Shown here: in pieces, positions 1 to 10,377 of the stretch
Layout: every line of letters starts with the position of its first letter
Numbering within the stretch: position 1 is the stretch's first letter
Assembly (NCBI GenBank): GCA_029783825.1
Contig: JAREIK010001468.1
Span: forward strand, 2,637,761 to 2,701,760
Reading direction: 5' to 3'
DNA: 64,000 nucleotides
DNA from: Sapria himalayana
Lineage: Eukaryota > Streptophyta > Magnoliopsida > Malpighiales > Rafflesiaceae
Made by a program: the position numbers and the translations under genes
Notes under the pieces: model-generated
Seen by the model: the letters and a program-made list of their open reading frames with translations, nothing else
The model's database searches: none
What the model was told of the DNA's origin: nothing

Positions 1-972
1 ACTATTTAGTTGGGTGTGCCTAGGATTTAATACATCATATTTTTTGGTGTATTGTTTGATACGCCTCTTAAAGTAACTAGTCTTGCATAATCTCTTATAG
101 GTTAATATTTTCTTATAATATTTTTATTGTGCCGATTCATCATTGATATTTTTAATATTTTTATTTTGTATAATATTAAAGTAAGTCCAATTTATAATTT
201 TTCTTTTGGGTTTTTTTTAGATGTGTCGAAATCATAAGAAAAAATGAGGTTTTGACGGTCTCATTCCTAAATTCGATGTCTGAGATCCAATGTTCATAGT
301 TTGCACGTGAGTCCTAAAGCTTGAATGAGAGATGGCGGAAGATAGAGATTAGATTGAGTTAGAGATTAGAGAGAAAGAGAGAGTGTGTAAGGTGTGAGAT
401 TGAGAAGTGAAGGAGAGAATATATATAGATACTATAAAGATTTAAAAATAATAATTTTTTTGAATTTTTTTAATTTTGTATTAATTTCTTAGGGTAAAAA
501 CCTAATAGCCAATTAATTTTCTGCCCTAGCCGTTGGAGGTCTATCTAACGGTTGGATGCATCTTAGTTTAATTTTTTTTTTGGACCGTTGGTCAGTTTGG
601 CGTGATGGTTCTAGAAGGATTTGGAATCAAGCTAGGGCCGAGGCACAAGCATGAGCCCGATGGATCACGCATCACATGAAATCGAGTAGTCGGGCTTGGT
701 CCAATCAGACTGTGCTCGAAACTCAGCCTGAGTTCTGGGGCACGAAGCCAGATCGTGCCGTTGGATTGTGCCTTCGTGCCAAGGAGCGGGGTCATGCCTG
801 TCCTGGCATGGGGACCAGCACCCACTGGCACAACACAACATAAGCCGTGCCCTGAGCCATCATGGGATGGGCCCAGGCACGGTTCTGGACCGTGTTGTTC
901 CGGGCCAAGCATGGCTAACTCGGGCCGTGTCTCGTGGTGGACTCGGGCTGCTCGACCCACTTGACACCTCAA
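1..972 (-). mobile_element. hAT transposon relic, 5' part, cut by window edge
   Basis: The right end reads TTGACACCTCA, close to the family terminus TTGACACCTCTA. The block at about 595-970 is strongly GC-rich, like the termini of the other hAT copies in this window. Bases 1-110, read on the minus strand, match the start of the transposase region of the copies at 7.7-8.1 kb and 53.7-53.9 kb. A purine-rich stretch near 300-420 matches the 5' leader of those copies. The rest of the element lies left of the window. Small open frames in the GC-rich block are not genes. Confidence 0.7.
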
Positions 973-3547
973 GTCACATCAAATTAATAAAATGAGTTGA
1001 CTTAGAATTATTTTTCTACTAATTAGAAATATTTTCAATTCTATTAAATTTATTAATATATCTAATAAATTATAAAAGTTTAATAATTTAATAAATCAAC
1101 AGCCCTAAATAATTCTACTTAATGTCTAAAATCATTAAGATTCAACATATCTAATATTAATTTCAAGTTTTAATTAATAATGTATTGTATTTGATTTTAT
1201 GAATAGAAAAATCAATAATATCATTTTAAGTGAATATTATTAAGAAGTGTGCTTTTTTTTAAAAAAAAATTTATAGATTATTCATGATAAGATGAATTTG
1301 TATTTATTTTATTTACTTTCACATTTTGTATAATACTTGAGTGTATATGTAATATTAGTAATATGTTTAAATAATTATAAGAAAATTTATATTTTAAAGT
1401 CATAGCTATTAAGATGAAAAGAAAATAGTTAAAATATTATATGATCATTTCATAATTTTAATGCTTAATCATTTATATTGATCATAGAGTTAAAGTACAA
1501 AAGTTAAACAATATTATAAAATTTATATACAATTATATTTATCGATCATAATAATTAAAAAGTAAATTTTCTAAATAATATAAAATATATATAAATATTT
1601 TGAAAATAAATGATAGTAGTAGTGTGTCTCTGAGCAATATAATTAAAATTATATTCAAAGATAATAAAATTTTTATTCAATTAGTTAAGGACAAATGAAG
1701 AAGTAGCATGTCCAATCTAACAGATATGATATGTCAAAATATTTAGATGTCAATTGATGTTTGTACTTGTCTTTGGATGTTTTAAAAAAATTTTATTTAT
1801 TGAGTTGATAAAAATTTTATGAATTCACTTATTTTATGTTATCTAAAATTATATGTGAGCTATTGACATCTTTGGTATTTGCTATAGTAGTATAGTCTAT
1901 TTTTTTATTATTATTAATATTATTATAAGCAAGGGGATAAATTTATTATTATAATTTTTAAAAATATTTGCATACTTGAAAGATTGAGAAGAAGATGCAC
2001 AAATGATTCTTCAAGTTTTAATAGATAAATTTTTTTTTGAATCCAAAATTTTAGATGGTCATGATTAATACTAGATAAATGGTGATGTGATCCGAGACAA
2101 ACTAGTAATATTAATTCAAAGATTATTTTTTATTATATTTTTTTATTTCATATTTATTGTAATTTTCAATTTTTTTATTTTCAATTGAGTATTTAATAAT
2201 GTTGTTATATTTACAATTTTAAATTACAAAAAAAAAAATATTTTTTTCATTGGTATTTAATTTTTGTTAATTGTTCAAGTAAAACTTGTGCTGTTATACA
2301 ATTAATAAAGATAGTACAGTGTACATGTACAACATGTATTGTCGTGCCTGTGCAACATGGTTGTACATGCCTTGTCCCTCAGTGCCCAGGTACATACCCA
2401 ACCTTTGCTGGGTCTGCTCGAAATGAGCCACGAGCTTGTGTCATGCTTTGCTCATGCATTTGTCTAGCTGTGGGTAATACTCAGATGTAGTAAGTACTGA
2501 AGCTACATAGTGGAAGTTTTGTATATGATTATGTGAGTTGTGCAGTAAGTATTGAAGTTATCCCATATATATGCAAATATAATAGCATTTTTAAAAAATT
2601 TTATATTTCGTTAGATTTATTGTTAAAATTTAAAGGTGTCTGATGAGTTTTGAATCTAAGATTTATTATTCTTAGACAAAAGTATATGTCATTGTGTTGG
2701 ATAATTTCGCTTCCACGTTTATGATTTAACAGATTCAGAAGAAGAGAACAATAAAAAGACAACAAACGATATATATATATATATCCACAATTACAATCCA
2801 ACAAAGGCACGATATAATCAAAACCACAATAAAAAATATGAAATTACGTGGTTCACTAGTTGTTTAACACGACTATTTATATCCACTAGAAAAATATTTA
2901 TGCGTTTACATATTATAATTAAATTAAAAATTTCTTATAATTTGTAAGCAGAAATAATCGTGACGAAAAATTATATAAAGAGGAGAAAAAGGAAATGAAT
3001 AGTTCCATACACAAAATTATACTAGCTGAAAATCAATAATTAAAATAATTTATATCAATAACAGTTTCTTGGTTTAATTAAGTGGAGTGGGTTGGAATAC
3101 TCGAATAGGTCAGGCTCTGTTCCAAAGTTTTTTACGGTCCGTTGACCGGAAAGTGAGATCTTCATTATTGTGTTATTATTGTATTTTCAGCCTATTAATA
3201 TTTTATTTTCTGCACTTACATGAAAATATTAAAATAGAAATATATTCAGTTATACAAAATAAATAATCAAAATAAATTATATACAACACATTGCATCAAG
3301 TCATCACTTCTTACTCATAATTTTTATATATAATATAAATCAATTTTTTTTATGAAATAATTAAAAAATTTTAAAAAAACTAAGTAAATTGTTATAATTA
3401 TTAATGAATATGATAAAGTATTTATTTCTATCTATTAACTCATTTTTATTAGGTTTCCAGGTATCTATGAGTATCATTTTGAATTAATCTATACTTATAT
3501 AAGTGTAATATACTTTCTTATTTTATATATCTCATACTCTAATATAA
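973..3547. other. AT-rich intergenic DNA, no gene seen
   Basis: The stretch is AT-rich with stops in all frames and no recognisable protein similarity. It holds a short TA microsatellite near 2770-2783. A weakly GC-richer patch at about 2290-2470 has the GTGCCTG/CATGCC wording of decayed hAT ends, but no terminal repeat could be assigned. Confidence 0.5.
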
Positions 3548-3555
3548 AGATATCG

Positions 3556-4145
3556 TAGAGGTGTCAAATGGGCTGTGCTGGGCATGCACGACTCATTTTT
3601 TCATGGCTTAGTCAGGCCATTGTGATGTACTGGATATGGTACGAGTTGGATATTCGTGCCGGTAAGGCCACATCGGGTATGCCAGGTCATGCTAGCCTTG
3701 GATGTTAGTGGTCGTGCATTGCCAGTGTCAGTGATTGAACCGTTGAATCAAATTCAACAGTTCAAAGTTAAGTATTTTTTTTTATAATTATTTTTTTATT
3801 ATGCCTAACATGACATTGGTGGGCTAGCACCCGTCGTTGTTGTTGTCCTAGCCCTCGAATGGTTGATTCTGAATGGGTAAAAAAAAGTGTCTTAACGAAT
3901 GCTTTTAAAAAAAAAAATTTTTGTGCCAATGCTTGTGTCGGTGTAGCAATAAGAGGAATGTGGATCGTGGTAGGTAAGGCACAAGGAACGTGTAGCCTTG
4001 ACCTAGCACAACATGATTCATGCCACATATCATGATGACTAAGGTGGAAACATGACTTTGGACAATGTCATGTTGGGCAATACACGATTGTATCGGGTTT
4101 TGTCTTGTGTCATGCCGGTGTCACCAGGCTCATTCGACACCTCTA
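3556..4145. mobile_element. non-autonomous hAT element (590 bp)
   Basis: The left end is TAGAGGTGTCAAATGG and the right end is TTCGACACCTCTA, near-perfect terminal inverted repeats. The flanks AGATATCG (3548-3555) and AGATATCT (4146-4153) form an 8-bp target duplication with one mismatch, as expected for hAT. The interior is GC-rich near the ends, repeats GTGCC/TGGCA words, and has no transposase. An open frame on minus inside it is not convincing as a gene. Confidence 0.85.
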
Positions 4146-4153
4146 AGATATCT

Positions 4154-5203
4154 TTAATATTAAGATTTAATATTCTTTGATTAATCAAGTTAAGAATGAA
4201 TAAATAATAGATTAACAATATTCATATATAGAGAGATATATTATCACAAAAGTAAGAATATATAAGGTCTTAGTGAGAGAACTCTATGAAAATTCCTAAA
4301 TAGCTTTGATTATCTCTCTGAAAATAATTTTAACTTGTTAGTGTTACTTATCTTCTTGCAATGTGTGCTCCAAATTAAGTCTCATATCTTAGTGACAGAA
4401 TTTTAATATATGTTGAATAAGATGTCTGCTTAGTAGTTCTCAATTTGTCTTGTATATATTAAATTGATTGATTATGTAATACTAATCTTGTAGGAAACTC
4501 TTGATCATCATGACATGGTTGTGAAATATTCAAAAATAGTCTTGTAGTGAGCACAAAAACATCTTGCCAAGAAATCACCGTGTCTTAATATTTTAGATAC
4601 ATCGATCATTTGATCTATGTTGGCATATCGTCCAAGAGGTGTCTAGCAAGCTAAGTGATGCGAGTAATTGGTAAAGTGATTATTAACCTGCTCAGACTCT
4701 CTAAGCTCTTTTAGTCTCAATAAGATGAATTATGAAATTACATCATATATCTATGTTTTCTCGATTCTAGAATAAATTGGTGGTGATGTTAATCTTCATA
4801 TGATCTTACATGTTGTGCAAGATGAGAAAATTAATATTATGAATAATTTGGTAGGTTGTCACATAACAATCAAAAGATATGAATCAATCTATAATTACTT
4901 TTTCTTTGTTAAATAATTCATCATTCCTTGATTAAAGTTTCATGTGCACATTATTGTAGCTTATTGTGAATAATTATTTTTATTTTTTTTAATTTTTTTT
5001 TTCACTATCTTCTCAATCTCAGGATAGATGCGTATGATAAATTTTCATATTGGTCAATCATATTAGTAGTGATATTGATCAAACACATTTAACTTTGGAG
5101 TTCTTCTGAGATTCATTGCATTAGTGATAGTTTATATATATTTGAAATGTGGATAATTTTTGTTCTCATGCCTTTAGAAAGTAATTATCAGAATCTTGCA
5201 TTT
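4154..5203. other. unclassified AT-rich DNA, possible decayed Copia tail
   Basis: There is no intact frame. On the minus strand around 4.35-4.5 kb a few translated words vaguely recall the end of Copia RNase H, but they are too decayed to assign. Nothing else is recognised. Confidence 0.3.
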
Positions 5204-5847
5204 CCTCAAATTAGAGGTGTCAAATAGGTCGGCAGGGGCTGGCCTGGCCTAGTTTTAGGCCACTCAACCTAGCTATACAGTAACCATGTCGTGCCTGGCT
5301 TGGCACTGCCTGTAGGCCCGGCTGATTAATATATCATACTGGGTTTGGCACATACGGAATAGTTCTAGCCTGTACAGGCTGGTTTTTAAAAGTTAATTTT
5401 TTTTAAAATTATGTTATTTTTTTATGTAATAATTTTTTAGTTTATGCTTAAAAAATTTTAATTACAAATTGTAAATTTTTAATACTTTTAAAGTTTTTTA
5501 ATGGTAATTGTTTTTAATTTTTAGTAATTAGAGTTAGAATTTAGATATGAATTAATAAAATATTAAAAATTAAATATTAATAAAATTTTATTTCAAATAC
5601 AAAATAAAAAAAACAAAAAATAAATATTCAAGTTAAGTTTTAACTTTCAAGCATTATTCACAACCAAAAATTAAACAATCACAGCAAGCCTGAAATACAA
5701 ATGATAAAGTCAAACCAAACCAAATAACAAATACAATGTAAATAAAATTTTGAGTGCATTAAAATCAAAAATCAGAATCATACATAATCATAACATAAGT
5801 GTCAAGTGGCAATGACATCAATCATCCATTATCATATCATTATCATC

Positions 5848-6180
5848 TAGTGGCGTCAAATGGGCTGGCCCGACCCTGTATTAGGCCGTCAAATTGAGCT
5901 ACTATGTCGGCCCAGCATGGACCCACAGTTGAAAACCATCGGGTTTGGCCTGGTTCAGGTCGGACAAACTCCTAGTTTTAAAAAATAATTAGGGTTTCGG
6001 CAGCATGGCGCCACATGTCTTCGCCCTATTGGGGCTCGGTGAGCCTCGCCTCATATTGACCATGTTCGGTGCATGGTCATGTATTGTGCCCACGTGTCTG
6101 CACGACAAGCCAGGGCACGGGCACGGCACTGTGGCATGCCATGCTGGGCACGAGCCGGTCCAGTACGTTTGACACCTCTA
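5848..6180. mobile_element. nested hAT MITE (333 bp)
   Basis: It starts TAGTGGCGTCAAATGGGC and ends GTTTGACACCTCTA. It is flanked by a perfect 8-bp duplication TTATCATC (5840-5847 and 6181-6188). It lies within the 3' region of the larger hAT element and so inserted later. It has GC-rich ends and no coding capacity. The TIR resembles its host element, so both could have used the same transposase. Confidence 0.9.
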
Positions 6181-6531
6181 TTATCATCTTTAATATTATA
6201 ATCACTATCATATGGATTATCATCAGTAATCAATTCTTGTTTTTGTTGTAATTTCAGCATGATCTTGGATGTCCAAGTTCGAATTCTTTTAATCTTTCAT
6301 TCATATAAAAACTTCAATAATATCTGGAAGTAATTTTGATCTCCTATCCAAAATTAATTTCACTACAATAGAAAAAAATTGATTTCGATACTATGCTCGA
6401 CAATAGATGAGTTAGTAGATTTTATGTCATCTTAGATAGCATGAGAAAAGTTGATTCCTATGATTTTTATCACTGTAATATATTAAGATTCTTAGTATCT
6501 GAATGTGATAAGATTGAGTAGTAATTGGTAT

Positions 6532-6813
6532 CTAAGTACCGAGACAGCTCGCTCTTATTCGACGGTCTGTTCCGTCATTTTCTCTTGCTAGCGGAATCAA
6601 AAAATTATCATATCTGAATATGATATCTATGTCCGTAGTCAGACACTCACTATTACTACCATCATACCTAGTATCGTAGTATGTAAAAAGCTCAATCAAC
6701 TTTTCTTGAATGAATCCTTTAGGTGAGTTATTTAGGTTCATGCGCGAGAAAATATAAGTCAAAATATTATATATTCTTTCTATCTTAACTCTAGGGTTCA
6801 TGCAGTCAGCCAA
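6532..6813 (-). pseudogene. hAT transposase fragment, region before hATC
   Basis: This 93-codon open piece carries words such as MNPRVKIE, IFSRMN, FIQEKLIELFTYYDTRY. The same words occur, diverged, at 54905-55111 and around 27.2 kb. They belong to the segment between the RNase-H-like core and the hATC dimerisation domain of RICESLEEPER-type plant transposases. The reading frame does not connect to the rest of the transposase without frameshifts. It is a relic of the 5212-8902 element. Confidence 0.75.
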
Positions 6814-7239
6814 ATAATAAAGAGATGAAATGGTGGATCAGTACTTTAAGTACTTGGTTTTCATCTCTATAATCATATGACTAAGTGTCAGGTCAGCTCG
6901 ATTCTTCATAAATATACTATTCAAATTGCATATGTACCTGAGTGCAATGAAGTTGTAGAAGTAAAAACTAACTAATACATGTTTGTCATGTTATAAAAAA
7001 TTTTCAGGAATTTCATAAATGAAATTCATGTTGTTCAGTCAGTATCATCAATAATAAGTTCGTCACTCTTACTATTGACATAGTCGAATATTATGTGTTC
7101 GTATTCAACATATGACTCTAACATCATGTAAGTATAATTTTAAGGGTGTCTCACATCTGATTGGAATTTCTATTTCTTAAGATTTGTAGACAAACTACCG
7201 AACTCCTATTTTTTGGGAGGCGTGTAAATATATTTTAGT

Positions 7240-7620
7240 GAGTTACATATGTTTTCTGAAGTAGGGGAACATATTTTCATTCTCACTTGTATAATCAGAT
7301 TAATCACGTGATACATGTATCTAACATGAAAAATATTTCTTAATAGTTCGTCTCTAATATTTCTAATAAATATGTTAATTATTACTTTATTATTAGATGC
7401 ATTATTGAATGTGATATTAAAATTTATATTTTGTATTTATATTTTCTAAAGATCTTCATCATGCACTCAAAAATAGCCGGGTCATTATGAGGATGAAGAA
7501 TCTTAGAGAATCCTAAAATTTTTTTATTTAGAGATCATTTTAAATCTACATATTGGACGGTGAGGCACGCATAAGATACATCATCGTGATTTATCTAGAT
7601 ATCGGACGTCACGGATACCA
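7240..7620 (-). pseudogene. hAT transposase RNase-H-like core, degenerate
   Basis: On minus the region translates, with stops and shifts, to a core resembling that at 54091-54426: a PH-ND-AIFECMMKIFRKY stretch followed by remains of the ITFDN segment. No continuous frame remains. It lies between the N- and C-terminal pieces of the same element. Confidence 0.6.
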
Positions 7621-7726
7621 CTCCACTATAATTTATAAATTTATTAATTATTATTTATTTTTTGAACTTATAATATTTTAGTATGTTATTCCTAAACATG
7701 GACCTAGGAATCTTATAAAATTCATG

Positions 7727-8134
7727 CTAAAAAAATACATGCATGATACTAATTATCTTTAGATCTTCCGAAACTTTAATCGAAAGACCCATCGTGGTGA
7801 TCAATTTAGTTATTTTCTCCCTTCCTAACTCGCTGCGGTATATGAAGGGAATAAATTTTGAGACTGAACTGGATTCAGCCTCAAAAAACTCATTACTAAG
7901 TATGATTTGCCTATGATTTAATGCACCATGTTTTATGATACATAATTTGGCATATCTCTTAAGGTGCCCAGTTCTACACGAATTTTTATAACTTAAAATT
8001 TTTTTACAATATTTGTTCTGTGTCGATTCTTCATTGACATCCCTAAAATTTTTTTGTTTTATTATATTAAAATGAGTCCAAACACATGAAGTTCTTTTAT
8101 TTTTTTTATTTTTTAGATATTTGTATCGAGGCAA
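7727..8134 (-). pseudogene. hAT transposase N-terminal (BED-like) fragment
   Basis: A 135-codon piece on minus. It contains a TSCVWTHF segment followed by CRTGHLKRYAKLC, which looks like the C2/H-C pattern of a BED zinc finger. It then has FIYRSELGREKITKLITTMGL, which corresponds to the conserved stretch after the finger in plant hAT transposases. Related pieces lie at 53.65-53.99 kb and 21173-21472. In family terms the finger binds transposon ends. Here it is separated from the catalytic part by stops. Confidence 0.7.
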
Positions 8135-8910
8135 TCGGATAAATCAAAGTTTCGCCAGTCTCAAATCATTGTATAAGGTTTTCATTTTCTAAATTTAAAT
8201 TAATTTTATTTTTATTTTTAAATTATTATTTGTTATTTTTTAGGTAAGAGAGTAGAGTAAAGAGAAAAAGTATAAGACTAACTAAATTTAAAAATTAAGT
8301 TAACAATTAAGAGTTAACTAATTAAAAAAATATGAAATACTCATAAAGTAGTGTAAATCACTTATATCGCGAATCCAAAGTCAAGCTCGAATTGTGAGTC
8401 CCAAAAAATTGTGCCGAAATCTTGATTCCTGAGAGAGAAAGAATGAGAATTGAGATATTTATGTTTTTGAAAAACATATTTCTTAGAGAGAGGAAGCTTT
8501 TATAGATTAATAAAAGGATTTTTTTTTTTTTGATTTTTTTTCAAATTTTAATGATTATTTTGGGGTAGAATCATCTAGGCCGTTTAGTTCCCTCGCATAG
8601 CCATTGGAGGCAAAATCTAACAGCTTATATTCAATTTTTTTTTAATTTTACAGTTGGAGTGGCCGATTGGACTTGGGTCTAAAAAAATTGTGGGTCCAAT
8701 TTGGAGCCCAACGCCCCGACAGAATTTTTGGATCCGTTGGGTGTTTGGTGGCATTCTCGGCTCGTGCCGAGTAACCATACCCATGGGCCTTGGTACCAGG
8801 CCGTGCCTAGCCCAGCAAGAGGCCCAGTTGACTTTCGCACGGCACTGGCATGGGCATGGATCATTCCCGTGCCGTGTCGGCCTAGCCTGTTTGACATCTC
8901 TACCTCAAAT

Positions 8911-9385
8911 ATGTAGCACATCATGAAACACACTAAATAATCAATTCACCTTTAGTTCACATGATGGATGTGCTAAATGTGTCTATCTTTGCATGTTCCT
9001 AAGTCTCTTTCTCACCCCCACACACATGCATTGTTACTTGTGTAGCATGTGTATATTGTATTGCTATAGTGTACACTCATCACTCTAGCAAACTCTAGGT
9101 TTTGGCTCTGATACCATGTGTAAACTTGAATAATTAAAATTTCAATTAGAAAAGTTAATAGTTAATACACATCATGAACTTGGAATGAGAATATTACTAA
9201 GGGTTTGGATTGGAGCAGCTTACATATTTGGTGTTCTCATCCATAAAGTATAAAAATAAAAAAATAAATCAAACACAAATTATAACACATGTAAAAAATA
9301 TTAAAAAAATTAAAAATAATGATATAACTGAGTCGCTTAATATCGTGCATGCGTGCAATATGAAAATTTAAAGATACCATATCAC
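8911..9385. other. AT-rich intergenic DNA
   Basis: No gene recognised. The stretch contains the phrase TTTGGCTCTGATACCATG near 9100-9118, which looks like a minus-strand initiator-Met primer binding site of a Copia element. No flanking LTR pair was identified here. Confidence 0.35.
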
Positions 9386-9387
9386 CT

Positions 9388-10250
9388 ATCAATATTATTT
9401 TCATTCAAATATTATACTTTGTGTTCTAATGAGATACCATATATTAGTGTTATATGATAATCGCACAAATAATATTATTCTCACACAAATTTAACTTGTA
9501 CACATTTTTGATGATTATTCTAATTCAAATTTTCATCCAAATTTGAATCAAGATTTCTAAAGATGATCATATTTCAATATTATCTTCATCCAAATATTAT
9601 AATTTTAGAGTTCAAATGAGATACAGTATGTTAGTTTTGTGTAATAAGCACGCGCAAATTATATTATTCTCACATAAATTTAACTTATACATGTTATTTA
9701 TGATTATTCTCATTCATATTTGAATGAAGATTTCTAAAATGATTAATTATTTTAATATTATTTTCATTCAGATATTTTAATTTTGGAGTTCTAATGAAAT
9801 ATAATTAGAGGTGTCAAACGGGCCGGCCCGGCCCGGCCCGGCCCTTTTTTGAGCACGAGCGTGCCGGGACAGGCACGGCACGGTTTAAAATAGCCGGGCC
9901 CGCATGCATGGCGGGCCGTGCCGTGCCTTGCCCGCTTGGGCTGGCCTGTCCGTACGGTTCGGGATTCGGGGGACCGTGGGTCGGGTCTTATTCGACCCGA
10001 CCCACGGTCTTTTTTGCGGGAAGAGCCATCGCGGTGTCGGGCTCAAGGGACACCCGACACGGGACAATCCCGTGCCGGTGTGCCGTGCCACGGGCCGAAC
10101 CGTGCTGGGCCAGGCACGGCCCGGCCCGGTTGACACCTCTAAATATAATATGTTGTTAGTATTTGTATAATAATCGCACACAAATAATATTATTCTCACA
10201 TAAATTTAATTTATACATGCTTTCTCTGACTATTCTCATCCAAATTTATC
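9388..10250. repeat. three ~180-bp tandem units, third split by a MITE
   Basis: The phrase CAATATTATTTTCATTC recurs at about 9390, 9575 and 9753, giving spacings of 185 and 178 bp. Each unit continues with a 'GAGATACCATATATTAG' type phrase, then ATTATTCTCACA-AAATTTAACTT. The third unit is interrupted at 9806-10141 by a hAT MITE and resumes after it with AATAATCGCACACAAATAATATTATTCTC. A single related fragment occurs near 29255-29340. Confidence 0.75.
9806..10141. mobile_element. GC-rich hAT MITE with long perfect hairpin (336 bp)
   Basis: The ends TAGAGGTGTCAAACGGGC and CGGTTGACACCTCTA are inverted repeats. AATATAAT flanks both sides (9798-9805 and 10142-10149). Just inside the left end GGCCC units repeat. 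In the middle, 9972-9987 and 9994-10009 form a perfect 16-bp inverted repeat with a 6-base loop. Several open frames cover the GC-rich DNA on both strands, but none has codon or family support. The clean target duplication and good TIRs suggest a comparatively young copy. Confidence 0.92.
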
Positions 10251-10377
10251 ATCATGTGCTAGCTTGACATGTAATTGATACCACTGAAATATTTTACACG
10301 TAATAATTTAAGTAAAAGTATTTTGCATATTTTCTGGGGGCACAAGTGGGGCCTGAGGTGCTTGAGTTGTGTTGCAG

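Larger units (their letters stand above)
5212..8902 (-). mobile_element. hAT transposon, full-length but decayed
   Basis: The left end TAGAGGTGTCAAATAGG and right end TTGACATCTCTA are inverted repeats. CCTCAAAT occurs on both sides (5204-5211 and 8903-8910), a perfect 8-bp target duplication. Both ends carry GC-rich blocks and the middle is AT-rich. Read on minus, transposase pieces occur in the expected order: N-terminal BED-like region (7727-8134), RNase-H-like part (about 7240-7620), then the C-terminal half (6532-6813). All are broken by stops, so the copy is dead. A smaller hAT element sits inside it at 5848-6180. Confidence 0.9.

Noticed and set aside
592..995. Overlapping frames on both strands
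   Set aside because: They cover the GC-rich end of a hAT element. GC-rich DNA lacks stops by chance, and no family resemblance is seen.
9885..10199. Four overlapping frames of 71-104 codons
   Set aside because: They lie in a MITE with defined TIRs and target duplication; codon use reflects the GGCCC repeats.
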